A stretch of 64,000 bases of DNA from Condylostoma magnum (taxonomy: Eukaryota; Ciliophora; Heterotrichea; Heterotrichida; Condylostomatidae). Position 1 is the first letter of the stretch, and each line of letters begins with the position of its first letter. The position numbers were made by a program, and so were the translations under genes. The stretch is taken from NCBI GenBank assembly GCA_920105805.1, contig CAKKTI010000013.1, positions 62,001-126,000 of the forward strand. The letters are read 5' to 3'. Shown here piece after piece: positions 48,824 to 62,781 of this stretch. Under the pieces are notes generated by a model, which was given only the letters and a program-made list of their open reading frames with translations, was not told the origin of the DNA and did no database searches.

Positions 48824-51800
48824 ATGTCAATCCTAACTGTTCTTTGGGTATGGCTGGTGGAAGCAATTAATAGGGTAGATATTATAACGAATCCCTCAAC
48901 CTCATAGGCTATTAGGAGCTACATAAATGAGAACCTCCAATTAGAGATTCAGAACTTGCAGCTAAATACGAGACAACTCGACATTAGTGAGCTTGATACA
49001 AGTATTATCTACCAAAACAGTATAGCAATCGACTTAACAGAAGACAATCTGAGTAATTCACTTCGGATTAAAAACATTTACTCTTAGTCATAATCCATTG
49101 TAATCTCAGGATATAGTAATGAAAATCAATTTGATGATAACATAGTGTTTTACAACATGGATTACTTATATGAAGCTTAGGCACTAGAAAAGCTCATAAG
49201 TCACCTAAAATGATAAAATATCTATGTTATAAAGGATAATTCAAACTAATCAACTAATATTTTCTAGCATTTAAGCCAAAGTACGCAATTTAGAATAGAT
49301 GCCTCTCTAACTTTCACATCAAGTTTCTAATATGAAAACATTGCTTTGGCAATCAGTAAGAATCTAATGCCTTTAGGCTCAAAACTTATTGTAATTATTG
49401 CAAACGGTGATATTACAAAAAAAGTTCAAGAAAGTCTGTTAGATATACAATGGCTTGAAAATCTGGGAATAATTACATCAAGTACATCATTTAATGGAGT
49501 TATTATAGATGGAACTTTAACACTTTTACCTAACTAAGTTGATTTTCCCGTATCAAACGAAGATTTTATAGGATAGTAGATATTATCAATTGTAAAAGAA
49601 CTTAGCAACTCATAAACTGTTAATTTGTAAAAGGCAGTTGAATAGCTTTACCCATTATAGTAACAAATTAACCCTTATAGAATAATCAATCATTATAATG
49701 GGTATAAAAATGTTGGATTGATTGATCCTGAGGTAGTAATTGATACTTAAATTTTCTATCCTAATGGACAGTAAGAGATTGACTTAAATTATAAGTAGAA
49801 AATATGGTATGCTTTTAATGATTCAGCATATAATCATAAAGCTCCTGAAGATACAAATAACACAGATAATTACAAGGCGTCAATGCTGGCTATAGATGAT
49901 ATGAATGCTAATGATCAAATCCTTTAAAACTACGAATTAGATTATAGGTCCTTTAGTTGTGGAGCTACATTTTTTGACTATGATTATGCCTATGATTGTA
50001 TTGGAAATACTAAAAAAGAAATCGGTGATGTATTTATTCCAAGTTTAGGTTCTGTTGTGAGTATAGGAATGCATAATCTTCTTAGTGAGAAAGGAATAGT
50101 TATACCGTAAATAGGAGGAGCTAACTCATCATCAGACCTAAGTGATAAAGATATATTTCCGATGTATGTTCGCACAAACAATTCCTTTTCATATCAATTA
50201 CAAAACTTGATAAATTACTTAAAGATTATAGATTGGCATGGAGCAGCAATTTTACATGAAGATGGCTTCTGGGGTTCTTAATTTGGTTAAATAATGAACG
50301 AAAAAGGCAAAGTGTAAAATTTTGAGATACTTAATCATCCCGATCACTAGTCAATTTCTTATAACTATGATTTAAGTGAATTTGAGGAAAATAGGCATAT
50401 TTTTGAAGGAATTAGAGATAGTAAAGCTAGAGGGCTTGTAATGGTAATCAATTTTCCTATGTATATTTATTGCTTAGATGGATTATACGATGTAGGTATA
50501 AGAAGTTCAGACATGAATATAATTTTTGTTGGAATCATCAGTCCCACTTACTTTCTTACTTTTGGCAATGAAGAGGAAAATTTGAAGCGAGAAGAACTGT
50601 TATAAGGAGGACTAGGATTTCACTCAAGCTCTTATAAAGGAGAAACTGGGTAAAGAGTATACTAGGATCTTGAGCAAAAGTATAATATTTATCCAACATA
50701 ATATGCTTGCTTTTATTATGATGCTGCAATTCTAGCCGGAGAAGCGTTTGATATGATGATTAATAGAGGACTTAAGTACTTTGAGGGGGAAACGTTGATG
50801 GAAAATATAAGAAAGACTAAGGCTTAAGGATGCTCTGGATCTATTTCTATTGATAATAAATCAAATGATAGAGGATATTCTACATTTGATATACAAAATA
50901 TCCAATATGATTAACAAAAACAATCTTGGAATATTATAACACCAATAATTTATGATCCTTTTGGAGTTATTTTGGTATAAAAGAAATCAGATTTTATATG
51001 GAATGGAGGTGCAACTGAAACACCTACTTATATAAGGGAAAATTTTAATGATAATTAGTGTGCTGTTGAGAACCCGGAGTACTCGTTCCGAAGTGAGGTT
51101 TTAGTAGCCGGTATTGCACTTATTATTCTATTAATCGTAATAGTACCCGTTTGGTTTAGTGCAAAGAGGCTTTGAAGAGTAAAATACTAAGAACTGCAGA
51201 AACGTGAGGAATTGTCCCTTGAGGATATAATAACACTTGGCTAGATACCTTGTGATGCTATTCAATTCTCCGCTCTTGGACTAAGTTTTCAAATGCTGAA
51301 TGCTTTAGTTTATTCCCTTTTTTTGATTATAAGCGGAGATTTGGCATCTAAATATGAGGATACTTAAGAAACTCAATGAGATATAGCTTGGACTATATGT
51401 GCTGTTCTACTAACAGGATCACTGGCATTGATTCTTATATACAAAAATTACGAGAAGGCTATAAGTATATAGGGAATTTTCAAATACATATATGGGTTCT
51501 CACATTTCCTGTTACCTACTATTATAAACTACGGCTTCATTCCCATTATCTATAATATCTTTAGACTTTTCCTCTGTAGAGATAGTTCCGATGATATTTT
51601 AGACTCAGTTCTAGAGTTTGATTGCAGTTAACTTTGCTGGAAAGATGATTAACTTACTTCAAGGATTGTTTTGCTATTACTTCTAGCATTCAATATTTTC
51701 GTTTATGTATACCTAAGTCCTATATGAAATGATGTCAAAACAAAACAGCATTGCCAAACAGATATTAGATTCTTCCAGCTAAGATTGATAGTAAAAACTT

Positions 51801-52258
51801 GGATGGTGTTGTAATTTCAGATATTCAAAGATAGAATGTTTTCCCATTTTATTATTTACTCGATAAGCATTATAGCTTATCTCATTTTAATTGGAAGAAT
51901 AGAAACCTATAATTATAAGAGGGCTAGGCTATGGAACTTTTTGTTTATAATGATATCCTATTTACCATCCTTTTGGAACTTTTTATATATTCAGATTTTT
52001 GAAAGCAAAGAAATGTACTAGATCTTATTAATAGTCAATATATTGGCTATTTTATTAATTGGAGTTCTTTTATAGTAAAAATACACACAATCTTATCTAT
52101 CCACAGCACATTACAATTCAATAGAAAATTTATTTAGATTCTAATTAACCAATACAAATGCTAATGATAATAATATTCAAACTAGAAAATTGGATTATGT
52201 GTACGACTAAAATGAAGAAAATTCAATTAATTCGCATGTTTCAATTGCAGGGAACTGA
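48824..52258 (+). CDS. PBP1-like multi-pass receptor, copy R3 (close paralogue of R1)
   Basis: 1144 residues, one frame, colinear with R1 over its whole length. Signal peptide MSILTVLWVWLVEA, two-part ectodomain with the same PBP1 marks (SMLAIDDMNANDQI, GIVIPQIGGANSSSDLSDK, CFYYDAAILAGEAFDMM, GCSGSISIDNKSNDRG), membrane helix near residue 760, LSLEDIITLGQIP, the CSQLCWKDDQ motif and ETYNYKRARLWNFLF. The ectodomain part at 49121-49850 is almost identical in DNA to R1, whereas the membrane part differs much more. Gln codons TAA/TAG sit at the same sites in both copies. TGA 52256-52258 is taken as stop because R1 also has TGA shortly after the aligned NIQTRKLDY segment. Ligand unknown. Confidence 0.85.
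49121..49850 (+). repeat. Segment nearly identical to 18964-19695 (R1/R3 paralogue tract)
   Basis: Counterpart of the R1 tract in the same orientation, about 30.16 kb apart. Flanks are more diverged on both sides. Confidence 0.8.
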
Positions 52259-52591
52259 TTATCTTGTTTAGTAAACTTACAATCTATCTGGTTATTATTA
52301 AATAATGTTATAAATTGACTATATATTTACACATAATATTTCATAAAGGAACTTTAACTTATAGTTTCTATTTGCAGCTATTATAATTCTTTTATAAGTT
52401 AAATTCATAGATTGTGTATAGTTAAACGGATTAAAACTAGCTTAATAAAGGTATTGTTTTAAATGGTAATAATGCAACAATAATAAAATGGATAAAAATA
52501 TGTAAGTATAAAAATTGCTGCATTAAAAGTACAAAATAGTGTACAAAAATTGGCCTTGATAAAAAAAGTATTGAAATATAATATATTTTAT
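52259..52591. other. Intergenic, about 330 bp between convergent genes
   Basis: AT-rich 3' flanks of R3 and the TTLL gene; nothing else seen. Both gene ends are uncertain. Confidence 0.5.
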
Positions 52592-54346
52592 CTAAACTGA
52601 ATCAAATGCCTTATTGAATATTAATTCAAACTTATTTTTCTAGTAGATTGGCTCACCACTGCTTTTTTACTATGGAAACAATGTATCAATTGTGATGTCG
52701 ATAGCATTTGAAAGCATATTTTATATTATATATGCTAAAAGGCTGCAGCTTATATCAAATGAAGGATTTGTATTAGCTTCTATAAGCAAAACATTCATTT
52801 CATCATTTATCATATAGTCTAATCCTAAAACCTCAAATTATAAATGCTATTTGTTCTTTATTAGCTTGTTATATGTTGCTTTTAATAGAATTTTAGTTTT
52901 CTATATAATTTTAGTTAGAATATGATAATCAAAGTCAAAATCAGTTCATTGCTATTTTATATAATTTTCTAAGTCTGTAAAGCTGATTTTATTAGAGTTT
53001 TCAAACTTTCCATATTATTATGATTTTTTTTGTATTGCATCATTTGTTAGATGAATAAATCGATTTCCAATCTTTTTAGTAGTAAAATTGTTTGAGGATG
53101 TTCTAATGTATCCCTCTCTATAAAAATATCCTTTGATTGAATTATTAATACACACAACTACGCAAAATACTCTTATGTCAAATTTACGGTTTCTGAATAA
53201 TAATGGATTTTAAATATATTTCTAAATTATTATAGAATGCTTATCGGAGGTATTCCTTATATACTCTAGTATTTTGTTATTTGATTTAGTGACTATTATT
53301 CCCTTTCCTTAGTTTGAAAACTCTCCAGGCTTTATAATTCATAACTGTTAATTATTATTAGATTTTATAAATTAGTCAACTTGGTCATCATGCACTCCTT
53401 TTCTTATTAAAATTGTATGGGGAATTATATCATCCATTTGTATGTTGTTTTAATTGCAGTAGGCTTTAAGATTTAAAAACATTCTACTCTTACTACAAAT
53501 TGTTGTATTATAATATAGCTTATTATAAATCTTATTTTAATACGGATCTGTAATGATAACTTCCTAGGCCTGTTTATACTCCTTTGCTTGACTTATCAAT
53601 TACAACTCACTATCACTATCAAATATCTTTGATTTTTTCATTTATTTTACTTATTATACATTCAATGCCTTTAAAGTAGAGAAAACCTACTTATTTCTTT
53701 TTGATGTTCATATGAAATTAGCTTATCCAATATTGATTGTTTATTTTCATTACTTCTTGCTTTGCATAATTTTAGTGATTATAGAAGAGTGATTGCCTCC
53801 TTTAACAAAGAACTTAAATCTTTTTGGTAGTAATTATGTATTCGGACGGACTCCATTTAGATTCTAAACAATTTTAACCAATTCTGATTGATTATCTTAT
53901 TTGATTCTAGGAAGACTGATGTTTATATCAAGTTGCCTCTATGGACTTCTTCTAACTCTATGCAAATTAATACTTTAGACTTTAGGAGTATTCGATTTAC
54001 AGCTCCTAAATTCAATTCTAGGCTCATTGGACTCTGATCTAAAATCCTTTCTAAAGTATTTCTAGGAAACTTACCCATTAATCACAAATTTCAATTAGTC
54101 ATATGAATCAAAGGTCTTCTAATTATCATTTCTTTGAGTACTTGGAGCTAGATTAAAACTTAAATCTCTGATTCTAGCTTAATACTCAGGATTGCCTTTT
54201 TTCCTGTATGCTTTAATTTCCTGAAGATTCAGTTTCAGGTTCCTTGTATTATTATTAAGATCATAACTTTTTCTCAATTTAGGCATAGCATTTCTTCTTA
54301 TAAGCCTAGTAGGCAAAAACGCTGTTTTATTAAGTATTTACTCCAT
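52592..54346 (-). CDS. Tubulin tyrosine ligase-like protein (copy A)
   Basis: 584 residues in one frame. After a basic, probably disordered N-terminus comes the TTLL module: RFKFFVKGGNHSSIITKIM, NFIWTSKRNK, SKSRMFLNLKAYC, LWIIKPGEFSNQGKGI (ATP-binding Lys), YIQNPLLFRNRKFDIRVF, GYFYREGYIRTSS, RFIHLTNDAIQKK and FEVLGLDYMINDEMN ending in EANTNPSFD. TTLLs add Glu, Gly or Tyr to tubulin, mostly in cilia; the chemistry cannot be told here. The invariant Trp of WIIKP is encoded by TGA. The start ATG is 6 nt downstream of the ARV1 tandem stop, in the same frame. The end at TAG 52592-52594 is an estimate about 25 codons beyond the fold. Confidence 0.92.
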
Positions 54347-54352
54347 AAATTA

Positions 54353-54961
54353 TTAACTAAAAAATATAAAATTAGCCATATGCTTGCATCCCCAACCTGC
54401 CGCACAGCACAAAATACATTGCAAATACCCGATTCTAAAATAAGCATGTAAGGCTATTACATTGCTAAAATAAACACTTATATAAATCAGTGAAAGAGAT
54501 AAATTTCCATATGGTCATACTAGGACTAATAATCCTCCTAGTTTTCCAAAAGAGGATATTAGAATAGCTCTCCAGGTTTGCTTTAAATCCCTTTTCAGCC
54601 TTAAACTTATAGAGGCAGATTAAATCCCTATGATGTAAGTGAGAAAAAGAACTAACTTTTAAGATAGGAGTCATCAGTCTTGGTATAAATTAGCTTAGTC
54701 AATTGCAGTGTCTAGAATTATGGCTGATATAGTCAATTGGAGCAAGGTTTAAATCTAATTTAGGTATTGAGTGTTGTATAATAAATGCCTGTATACTTAA
54801 GGTTTACATAAAATTAAGTTGAGGAATATAAGAACATCATCGTATTCTACGTATTTATCAGCTATTTTATTGCATTCTGGGCAATAGCTTATTGCTAGAA
54901 CTCCTTTTATCACTTCTTCATACAATGATTCTACTAATTATCCGCACTCGATACATCTCAT
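54353..54961 (-). CDS. ARV1: ARV1-family ER lipid homeostasis protein
   Basis: 202 residues. The N-terminal ARV1 homology domain is complete: MRCIECG with a CxxC zinc motif, then ISYCPECNKIADKYVEYDDV with the second CxxC, then LIFLNLILCKPQVYRHLLYN. Four or so membrane helices follow. ARV1 is an ER membrane protein needed for sterol and GPI-anchor intermediates to move normally. The start at MRC is the family start. It ends FIFFS at TAA TAA, and the TTLL ATG follows after one TTT codon in the same frame, so the two could be co-transcribed or joined by read-through. Confidence 0.93.
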
Positions 54962-55452
54962 GTTTTAAATGTTTTTGTAATTAAACTTATAAAGATGTAA
55001 TTAGATTGATTATTAGTCTAAGAATACTTTTGAGATACGTTTATTATCTCTTAATTATTTAAATCTTTGTTTCAGCACTAAGAATTATTATATGAAGAAT
55101 GCAATTTTCTGTATTAAAGATGTGTTATAATAATAAACTTATAAAGCTATATGAGAAAAATTCAATTCTGATTGAAAATAGTACTAAGAATTTTCCCTAG
55201 AATTTAATAAAATAAACAAAATACATAAAATTTGTAAGCAAAATAATTTAAGATATTGCAAATCATCCAAAGCTGCTTTAAAGTTGTTTAAATATGAACT
55301 ATAATGCAACTTTCTAATTAGTTATAAGTGTATAATTCATGAATTATTGATAACTAAATATATTGTTAAAACTTAAAGACTTTCTATTCAAAATTATTTT
55401 TCCAAATAGTCTCGTTTTACACTAGGTGGAAATTCTTTTCTAATTAATAAAT
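54962..55452. other. Intergenic, 491 bp between divergent genes
   Basis: AT-rich, no coding-like frame. Must contain promoters for ARV1 (minus) and receptor R4 (plus). Confidence 0.6.
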
Positions 55453-58400
55453 ATGCCCTCTCCTACTCACAGGCCGCTTAAAACGTTACTTTTATGCTTA
55501 TGCATCTATTAATGCTTATGTAAGCAAGTATTCCTAGTAGCAGTTGTTATTTCAAATCAATAAAGCTACAATACAGCTGAGTCCCTTGTAAATTTGCTTT
55601 TAAATGAAAATTTAAGCCTATAACCTAACTATGAAATAACTGAAATAAGTGAAATTAACTAGTTTCTCTCTAGTAATCAACCTTATCTCCTGATAGATCT
55701 TACAAATGATTCATCTCACTAGTCTGAACTGTCCTGAATTTCATAAAAGTTTTAAATTTCAATTTTACAAGAATAATCAGCATTTATACAAGAATTTTCC
55801 TTTCAGGTAAAGCAGACAAATCAATAGGAAATTTAAGCCGCTTAAAGCCTTCTCAATTTTCTCAATTGGAATAAAGGAAACATTTGCTTGGGTATTGACT
55901 AATTTAGCCGGCTTTTAAGCTAATAAGTAAGAGAGAACTATGAAATAAAAGAAGAAGTAATCCTTTATAATACTAGGCCTGAAAATATAGAGAGAATAGT
56001 GAGTAGAATTATAAAGTATAGTGGACAAAATATACTAATAGTCTCTGTGGACTCCTAAATGCTTTAAAACTTAGAGTAAAGCTTAATAAAGAAAAAATTA
56101 TGAAGATCTCCTTTCGGGGCTCTTTTCTTAGGAGAAACAAGTGATTTTATTACAGCTAATGGCAGTTTAACAATTTAATAAGAGGGATTCGAGGAAGTTC
56201 TTAGTATAGATAGAAAAATAAGACCTTTTTATATAGTGTTATCCGATCTAATCCTTCGTTTACAGCAGTACAATAAGTCGATCAATCCCTTAGAAATACA
56301 AAGACAACTCAACAATATATTTGACAATAAGAAGACAGTCTACGAAATTATAAATATACAAGATTCCTAGAGAAAAGTAGTTGGGAAAATCACCAACGAG
56401 GTAATTCAATTATCTCAGAATATAATTTTTCCAGGTAATCAAACATATCCTCCAACACCTTAACTCTTACAGCTGCATTTAAGCTTTGGATCAGGAGTTT
56501 CTAGCGGTGATAGCGTAACATTTGATGAAAATGGTATTGGATTCATGGGAGCAAAGTATGCTGTTTATTAAATTAACCAAAGTTAGCAGATACTCCCAAA
56601 TTTTCAACTGTCTTACTCAGAATTTGACTGTGGAATTACTTTAATAGATGCTTAGGAACAACAAAAGTGCTTTTATGATAGAAGAGATGAGCTAGGATTA
56701 GCTTACATTCCTCCCTTCGTTTCCTCTTCCATTCCTGTTACCACAGAAAGTCTCAATGCAATAGGAGAAATTCTACCGATGGTAGGAGCTGTTAATAACT
56801 CTTCAAGTTTATCAAGTATAGAAACGTATCCGTATCATGTAAGAATAAAGGTAGATGCTAGTTATTTAAGCTCATATTTAGCTTATTATCTCAGAATTAT
56901 GGGCTGGCACAACTTAGCAGTGGTTTATACTGATAATGTATGGGAAAAGGCGTTTTACGAGGTTTTTGTTGACAGTGCTAAAAGAAATAACTTAAACATT
57001 GTAAATCAAGAGGAATTGAGGAAATTTGACTAGGATTTCGAAGTTGCTAAAAATGAGTAATTTCAGCCAGCTATCAGTGAAATTGTTAAAACAAAAGCAA
57101 GGCTTTTAGCTATTTTTTCTCTGGGAGATTACTGTAATGAATTGCTAGAGCAGCTGTATGATTAGGGCTTCAGAAGAGGTGATTTTTACGTCTTGGCGAT
57201 TTCTAACGGATGGTTTGAAAATATTTTGCAGTAAACTTCCCTGGAGAATTATGAAAAGATATCCGAATTAGCAGTTAATTCAATGATGATAGAAATGGCA
57301 ACTTGGAATGGAAGTTATGGAGAATAAATATACAGCGACTTAGAGTAAAACTAATCATAAGCTCCTATAACATTCCAGTGTAATTTTCATGATGCTCTGT
57401 ATATGATAGCAAGTGCTCTTGACTGGAACTTGATTAAAGGATATGACAGTGAAGACAAGGAAGTGTTAATGGGATCTATAAGAGAAGTTAGGTTTAAAGG
57501 ATGTACAGGAGTAGTTTTGATTGAGAAGGGAACTAATGATAGACTTGCAGATGTTTATGATATAATACAAAATATCGAAGGAGCTGGGCCTACTAAGGTA
57601 GTTGAGTTTGCACCCCTTTCAAGTGTTTTAATAAAAGATATACAGGATATTCAGTACGCCGGGTCTACTGAAAAGCCTGATGATTTTAGACTCGAGTATG
57701 AAGTATGTCCTTATGATAAAGCTGATACATTTGATAGTGGGATTGTTCTATGCTTTGGAATCAGCTTCTTAGTACTCTGTATTACTGTAGTTGTAACGTA
57801 TTTGATATGGAAGCGTTGGTGGAATTTCAATATACCAATGCTGGAAGCTAAAAAGGAAATCTAAGTAAATGACACCATTGTTCTGATTGGAATTTTAATT
57901 GAGTTCTTTTAGTATTTGTCCCAAGGCCCTAATTTTGAGCACATTGTTCCATTTGTTAAATAGTTCTCTAGTGCATTCAGCTTGTAATTAGAAAACTTGA
58001 TTGACATGAAAAACGATAATTACTGGCTAATGTTATACTCTATTATGGCAATTGTAGGCTTTTGAACTTTTATTTGTATATTCACAACAGCTAAAATAGA
58101 GTTAAAGTTTGATAGATTTTGGATAGTCAGATTTTTTGGAGATATTGGGTAGATAACGATGCCTTTAATAGGAAATCATTGCTATTTGCCTATTATCTCT
58201 ATTTTACTATCCGTATTTATATGTGATAGATCCTTAGACAATTCTTTCACTTCTTCATACATGCAGAAAGACTGTGATTAAGAATGTTGGAATGAGTTTC
58301 ACTCTATTATTGCTATATTTAGTGGAATTGGATTGATTTTTTATGTTCCATCTGCAACATATATGAGACCTCTATGGCAGGAGTTCTAGTCTGGATTAAG

Positions 58401-58911
58401 CTTACTTGCTTTTCCTTAGTATTTAATGATATAGTCTATTTTTTAATGTACAGTAGTAGTGTTGAGAATAAGTTTAAAGAAATACTATGAGCTAATTCAT
58501 GGGATAATATTCACTTTATTGATTATTGGATTCATGATTTATAAGGTTTTCAAGCCATCTTATAATTATGGAAGAGTTAATGTTTTATCAGCCATGAGCA
58601 TAATGTGTGTTGTATATCTTTCATTTTTATCAACATTAAGCTAGGTTTTATTATAGGAAGAGTATAATATGTGAACTATCATTCTCTGTATAGGTTTAGC
58701 TATCATTTGTGTTGTTATGATTGTTGTAATGTATACAAAACATAAGTAATTCTTGTACAGAAAACCAGCTAAAGATATAAGAGATCTATATAGATTTGCC
58801 TTTACCTGTATGGATAAAGATTAATTTCAAAACATATCGCCTAAGCTGAATTTTGCTAGGGCTAATCACTCAACAAATAATATTACAAGTTCAGTGTATA
58901 TTATAAATGAT
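55453..58911 (+). CDS. PBP1-like multi-pass receptor, copy R4
   Basis: 1152 residues, one frame, ending TAG TAA. The N-terminus MPSPTHRPLKTLLLCLCIYQ is a longer signal anchor or signal peptide. The ectodomain is in two parts. The PBP1-like half shows GAKYAVYQINQS, EILPMVGAVNNSSSLSS with YPYHVRIKVD and a LRIMGWHNLAVVYTD strand-helix. Next is CNFHDALYMIASALDW, then GCTGVVLIEKGTNDR. The membrane block starts near residue 770 (GIVLCFGISFLVLCITVVVTY), continues with NDTIVLIGILIEF (counterpart of LSLEDIITLG), a CDQECWNEFHS motif and SYNYGRVNVL. It is the most diverged of the four but has every landmark. GWHNLAVVYTD is very like the class C and ANF receptor fold, which supports the ligand-binding call. 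Confidence 0.84.
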
Positions 58912-59238
58912 TAGTAATTAAATTATAGTGTTTTTATAGTAATTTGTTAAATTCCTCATTCTATGAGGTGCTTATAGTTTTATAGGATTATCTAAGGATT
59001 TGTCTTGCAAATACCAAATAGATTGTATTGATATGATTCGTTAACGATTTAAATGTTTTAATAGATGCATATATATAAAAGGTAAATTGCTTGATATTTA
59101 TTGAATTAGGATTATGCTCAATACCATTTTAAAAATTCAATACAAATTAATGAGTCTAATTTACGTACTTATTCCTAATAGACGAAGTATTAAATGCTTC
59201 TTGGGTGAACTGATATTTGTATAGATCATCTTCTTTTA
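58912..59238. other. Intergenic, about 330 bp
   Basis: 3' flanks of convergent genes. The minus-strand frame of the small gene at 59239 stays open for some codons further (MIYTNISSPKKHL), so that gene may extend to about 59175. Confidence 0.5.
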
Positions 59239-59601
59239 TCATATTTGATTTGTTCTTGAGAACTTTTCATTATTATAAAACAGTTATTCATATATAGAAG
59301 TGCCTTATCACTTTAAATCGCTTATATTTTACTCCTCATCAATATTCTATTGTACAAATTAGCCAAATTTAAGTATATTTCTTGATTTTCCAATTAAATG
59401 TTTATATATTTAGTATAATGCTCCTTACTATTCAACTTTGAACTTATGATATACTTCGTAATATAGATCCATTTTAGCCTAAACTATTTACTAATCATAA
59501 CCTTTATTTCTAACATTTTTTGCATCTATATTAGACTTTTCATATAATGGAATTTATCAATTAATATTTTATGTATTATCTTTCTGAAACTAATTCACCA
59601 T
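59239..59601 (-). CDS. Small hypothetical protein
   Basis: 120 residues from MVNQFQKDNTQNINWQIPLY to TGA TAA. Charged and helical: KMDLYYEVYHKFKVEQQGAL, IYKHLIGKSRNILKFG. No membrane segment and no known domain. It reads cleanly in one frame, while the other frames are full of stop-type codons. It lies 84 nt downstream of the TTLL copy B stop on the same strand. It might extend about 20 codons beyond the TGA. Function unknown. Confidence 0.5.
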
Positions 59602-59684
59602 GATAAAAGTATTTATCAAGAGTTAATCATGAAGTATGCAATGAAAATAACAGTAGTACTCAAACTCATTAAAATAAGTATGAA

Positions 59685-61241
<1,557 letters not shown>

Positions 61242-61259
61242 CTTTATCTTCCGTTAATA

Positions 61260-61718
61260 ATGTAAAAGCTTTAAAATTCAATAGACAGATTTGAAAAGAA
61301 GATTAATTCAGGTTTTAGGAAGACCTAGAAGGAAAACATAGCATATTATTCTACACAAAGACTGCAAAATTTGCTATAAAAGGAAAAATATTTGAATAGG
61401 AAAGACAAAACCTTGAATTCTATTTCACCTAATCAATCCCGCAGTATTTCAAAGGATTCTTAAAACATAAGGAAAAAGGTTTAAGATGAGAAGAAACGTA
61501 AGAGAAAATTACTGTAAGAGCAGTCAAAATTAAAGCGATAACTTTAATAAAGATAAAAGTAGAGGCAAGTGCTAAGCTAGCTGGAAAAATAATACTCTGT
61601 ATTGTAAGAGCAGCTGTAAAACTCGGAAAAGTTGCGTAAGGAGTAAAAATACCTTTTAAATGATCTACAAGAAGAGCTTAATATGCTTAAAGCTGAAACA
61701 TCACAATGTATTCATTAG
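61260..61718 (+). CDS. Coiled-coil protein, 152 residues
   Basis: M Q K L Q N S start, with about half of the Gln codons being TAA or TAG. N-terminal 70 residues are basic and Ser/Asn-rich (SISPNQSRSISKDS). The rest is a long coiled coil (EEKYLLNDLQEELNMLKAE-like heptads, LQEQLQNSEKLRKEQ). It ends TAG 61716-61718. The convergent LRR gene ends at 61720, one base away. Start codons of this gene and of TTLL copy B are 18 nt apart and divergent. No specific family; cytoskeletal by composition only. Confidence 0.65.
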
Positions 61719-61719
61719 A

Positions 61720-62772
61720 CTATAACTGTTTACCTATAATTTGTAGCTCATTTCTTGTTTTTCCTTTTCCTCTATTTGCCCCCTTTCCTCTATTGCTCAT
61801 TCTTCTGAATATAAACTCTCTTTCATTCCCTAAGATATTCTTTCCGTCTAATTACTATACAGAAGGATTAATCATAATAACTCTGTCTCTATATTTAAAT
61901 GTTTTAGTACATGGATTATTCTTTAGACTTAAAATCTGCAGTCTCTTTGAGCATTATAGCATCTATGTCAAACCATCGTCAAAATCTATTAGATTGTCTT
62001 ACAAGTCAATATCATTAACATTATCTAGAAACCATAAGTGGGAAATATCTTAGATTTTATTACCAGATAGAGACAATTTTTACAAGCTTCTGGAAATGCC
62101 AGCTATTGATTACTCGTCAATCTCCATTGGTGTATTTATATGCTGATTATTACAACTAAGTTCTTACAAATCAGAGCAAAATTGCAGTCCTTCTATTATC
62201 TGTATATAATTGCCATCAAGCACAAGCCTTTATAGGCAACTAAGACTTTCCAGATTCTCTATTTTCTATATGCAATTATTCTATAAATAGAGAATTTTAA
62301 GCTGTGTTAATCTATCAAAGTTTTCCATTAAAGTGATCTTGTTGTCATATAGATAAAGAGCCATTGCCCTTGGACAATTTTCTAGATTTTGAATATGAGT
62401 AATTCCTTTATTAGACAACTCAATATGAGTCAGCTTCTACAGAAAATCTTGACCTTATTAAGTTTTAGGTCTAGTTTATCCCGGGCTGCTTTTCAACAAC
62501 ATTTGAACTGTTATAGGTATTTCTGTATTTGTAGGCTCTTATTTAGGTTCTAATATTTAATTCATGTCTAATTCTCCTGCAAAATACAGATCCCTTGCCT
62601 CTAAGATTTTACTTATTAAATTCTCATCATTAATTCCAATCTCATTTAAATGCTCTGAGTTCATTAATTGAATTGCTTCGGAATTATCAAAAGCAAACTC
62701 TTTAAAAAGCTTTAGTAGCTTTATCTACCCAGTGTATTATAGAATTTATTTTAGTATATAGGTTTCGTCCAT
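61720..62772 (-). CDS. Leucine-rich repeat protein, PPP1R42 (LRRC67)-like
   Basis: 350 residues. N-terminal 115 residues are helical and variable. Then come SDS22-type leucine-rich repeats: HIELSNKGITHIQNLENCP, ALYLYDNKITLMENFDRLTQ, ILYLQNNCIQKIENLESLS, LVLDGNYIQIIEGLQ, KLSLSGNKIQDISHL. They are closed by the LRR cap KYRDRVIMINPSVQQLDGK followed by REFIFRR. Spacing and the cap match PPP1R42, which associates with microtubule-organising centres and protein phosphatase 1; a different LRRC cilia protein is possible. The tail is Gly/Lys/Arg-rich. The start is 9 nt from the start of the divergent gene. TAG at 61720-61722 gives a 1-nt gap to the convergent gene. Confidence 0.8.
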
Positions 62773-62781
62773 TTTGTAATA

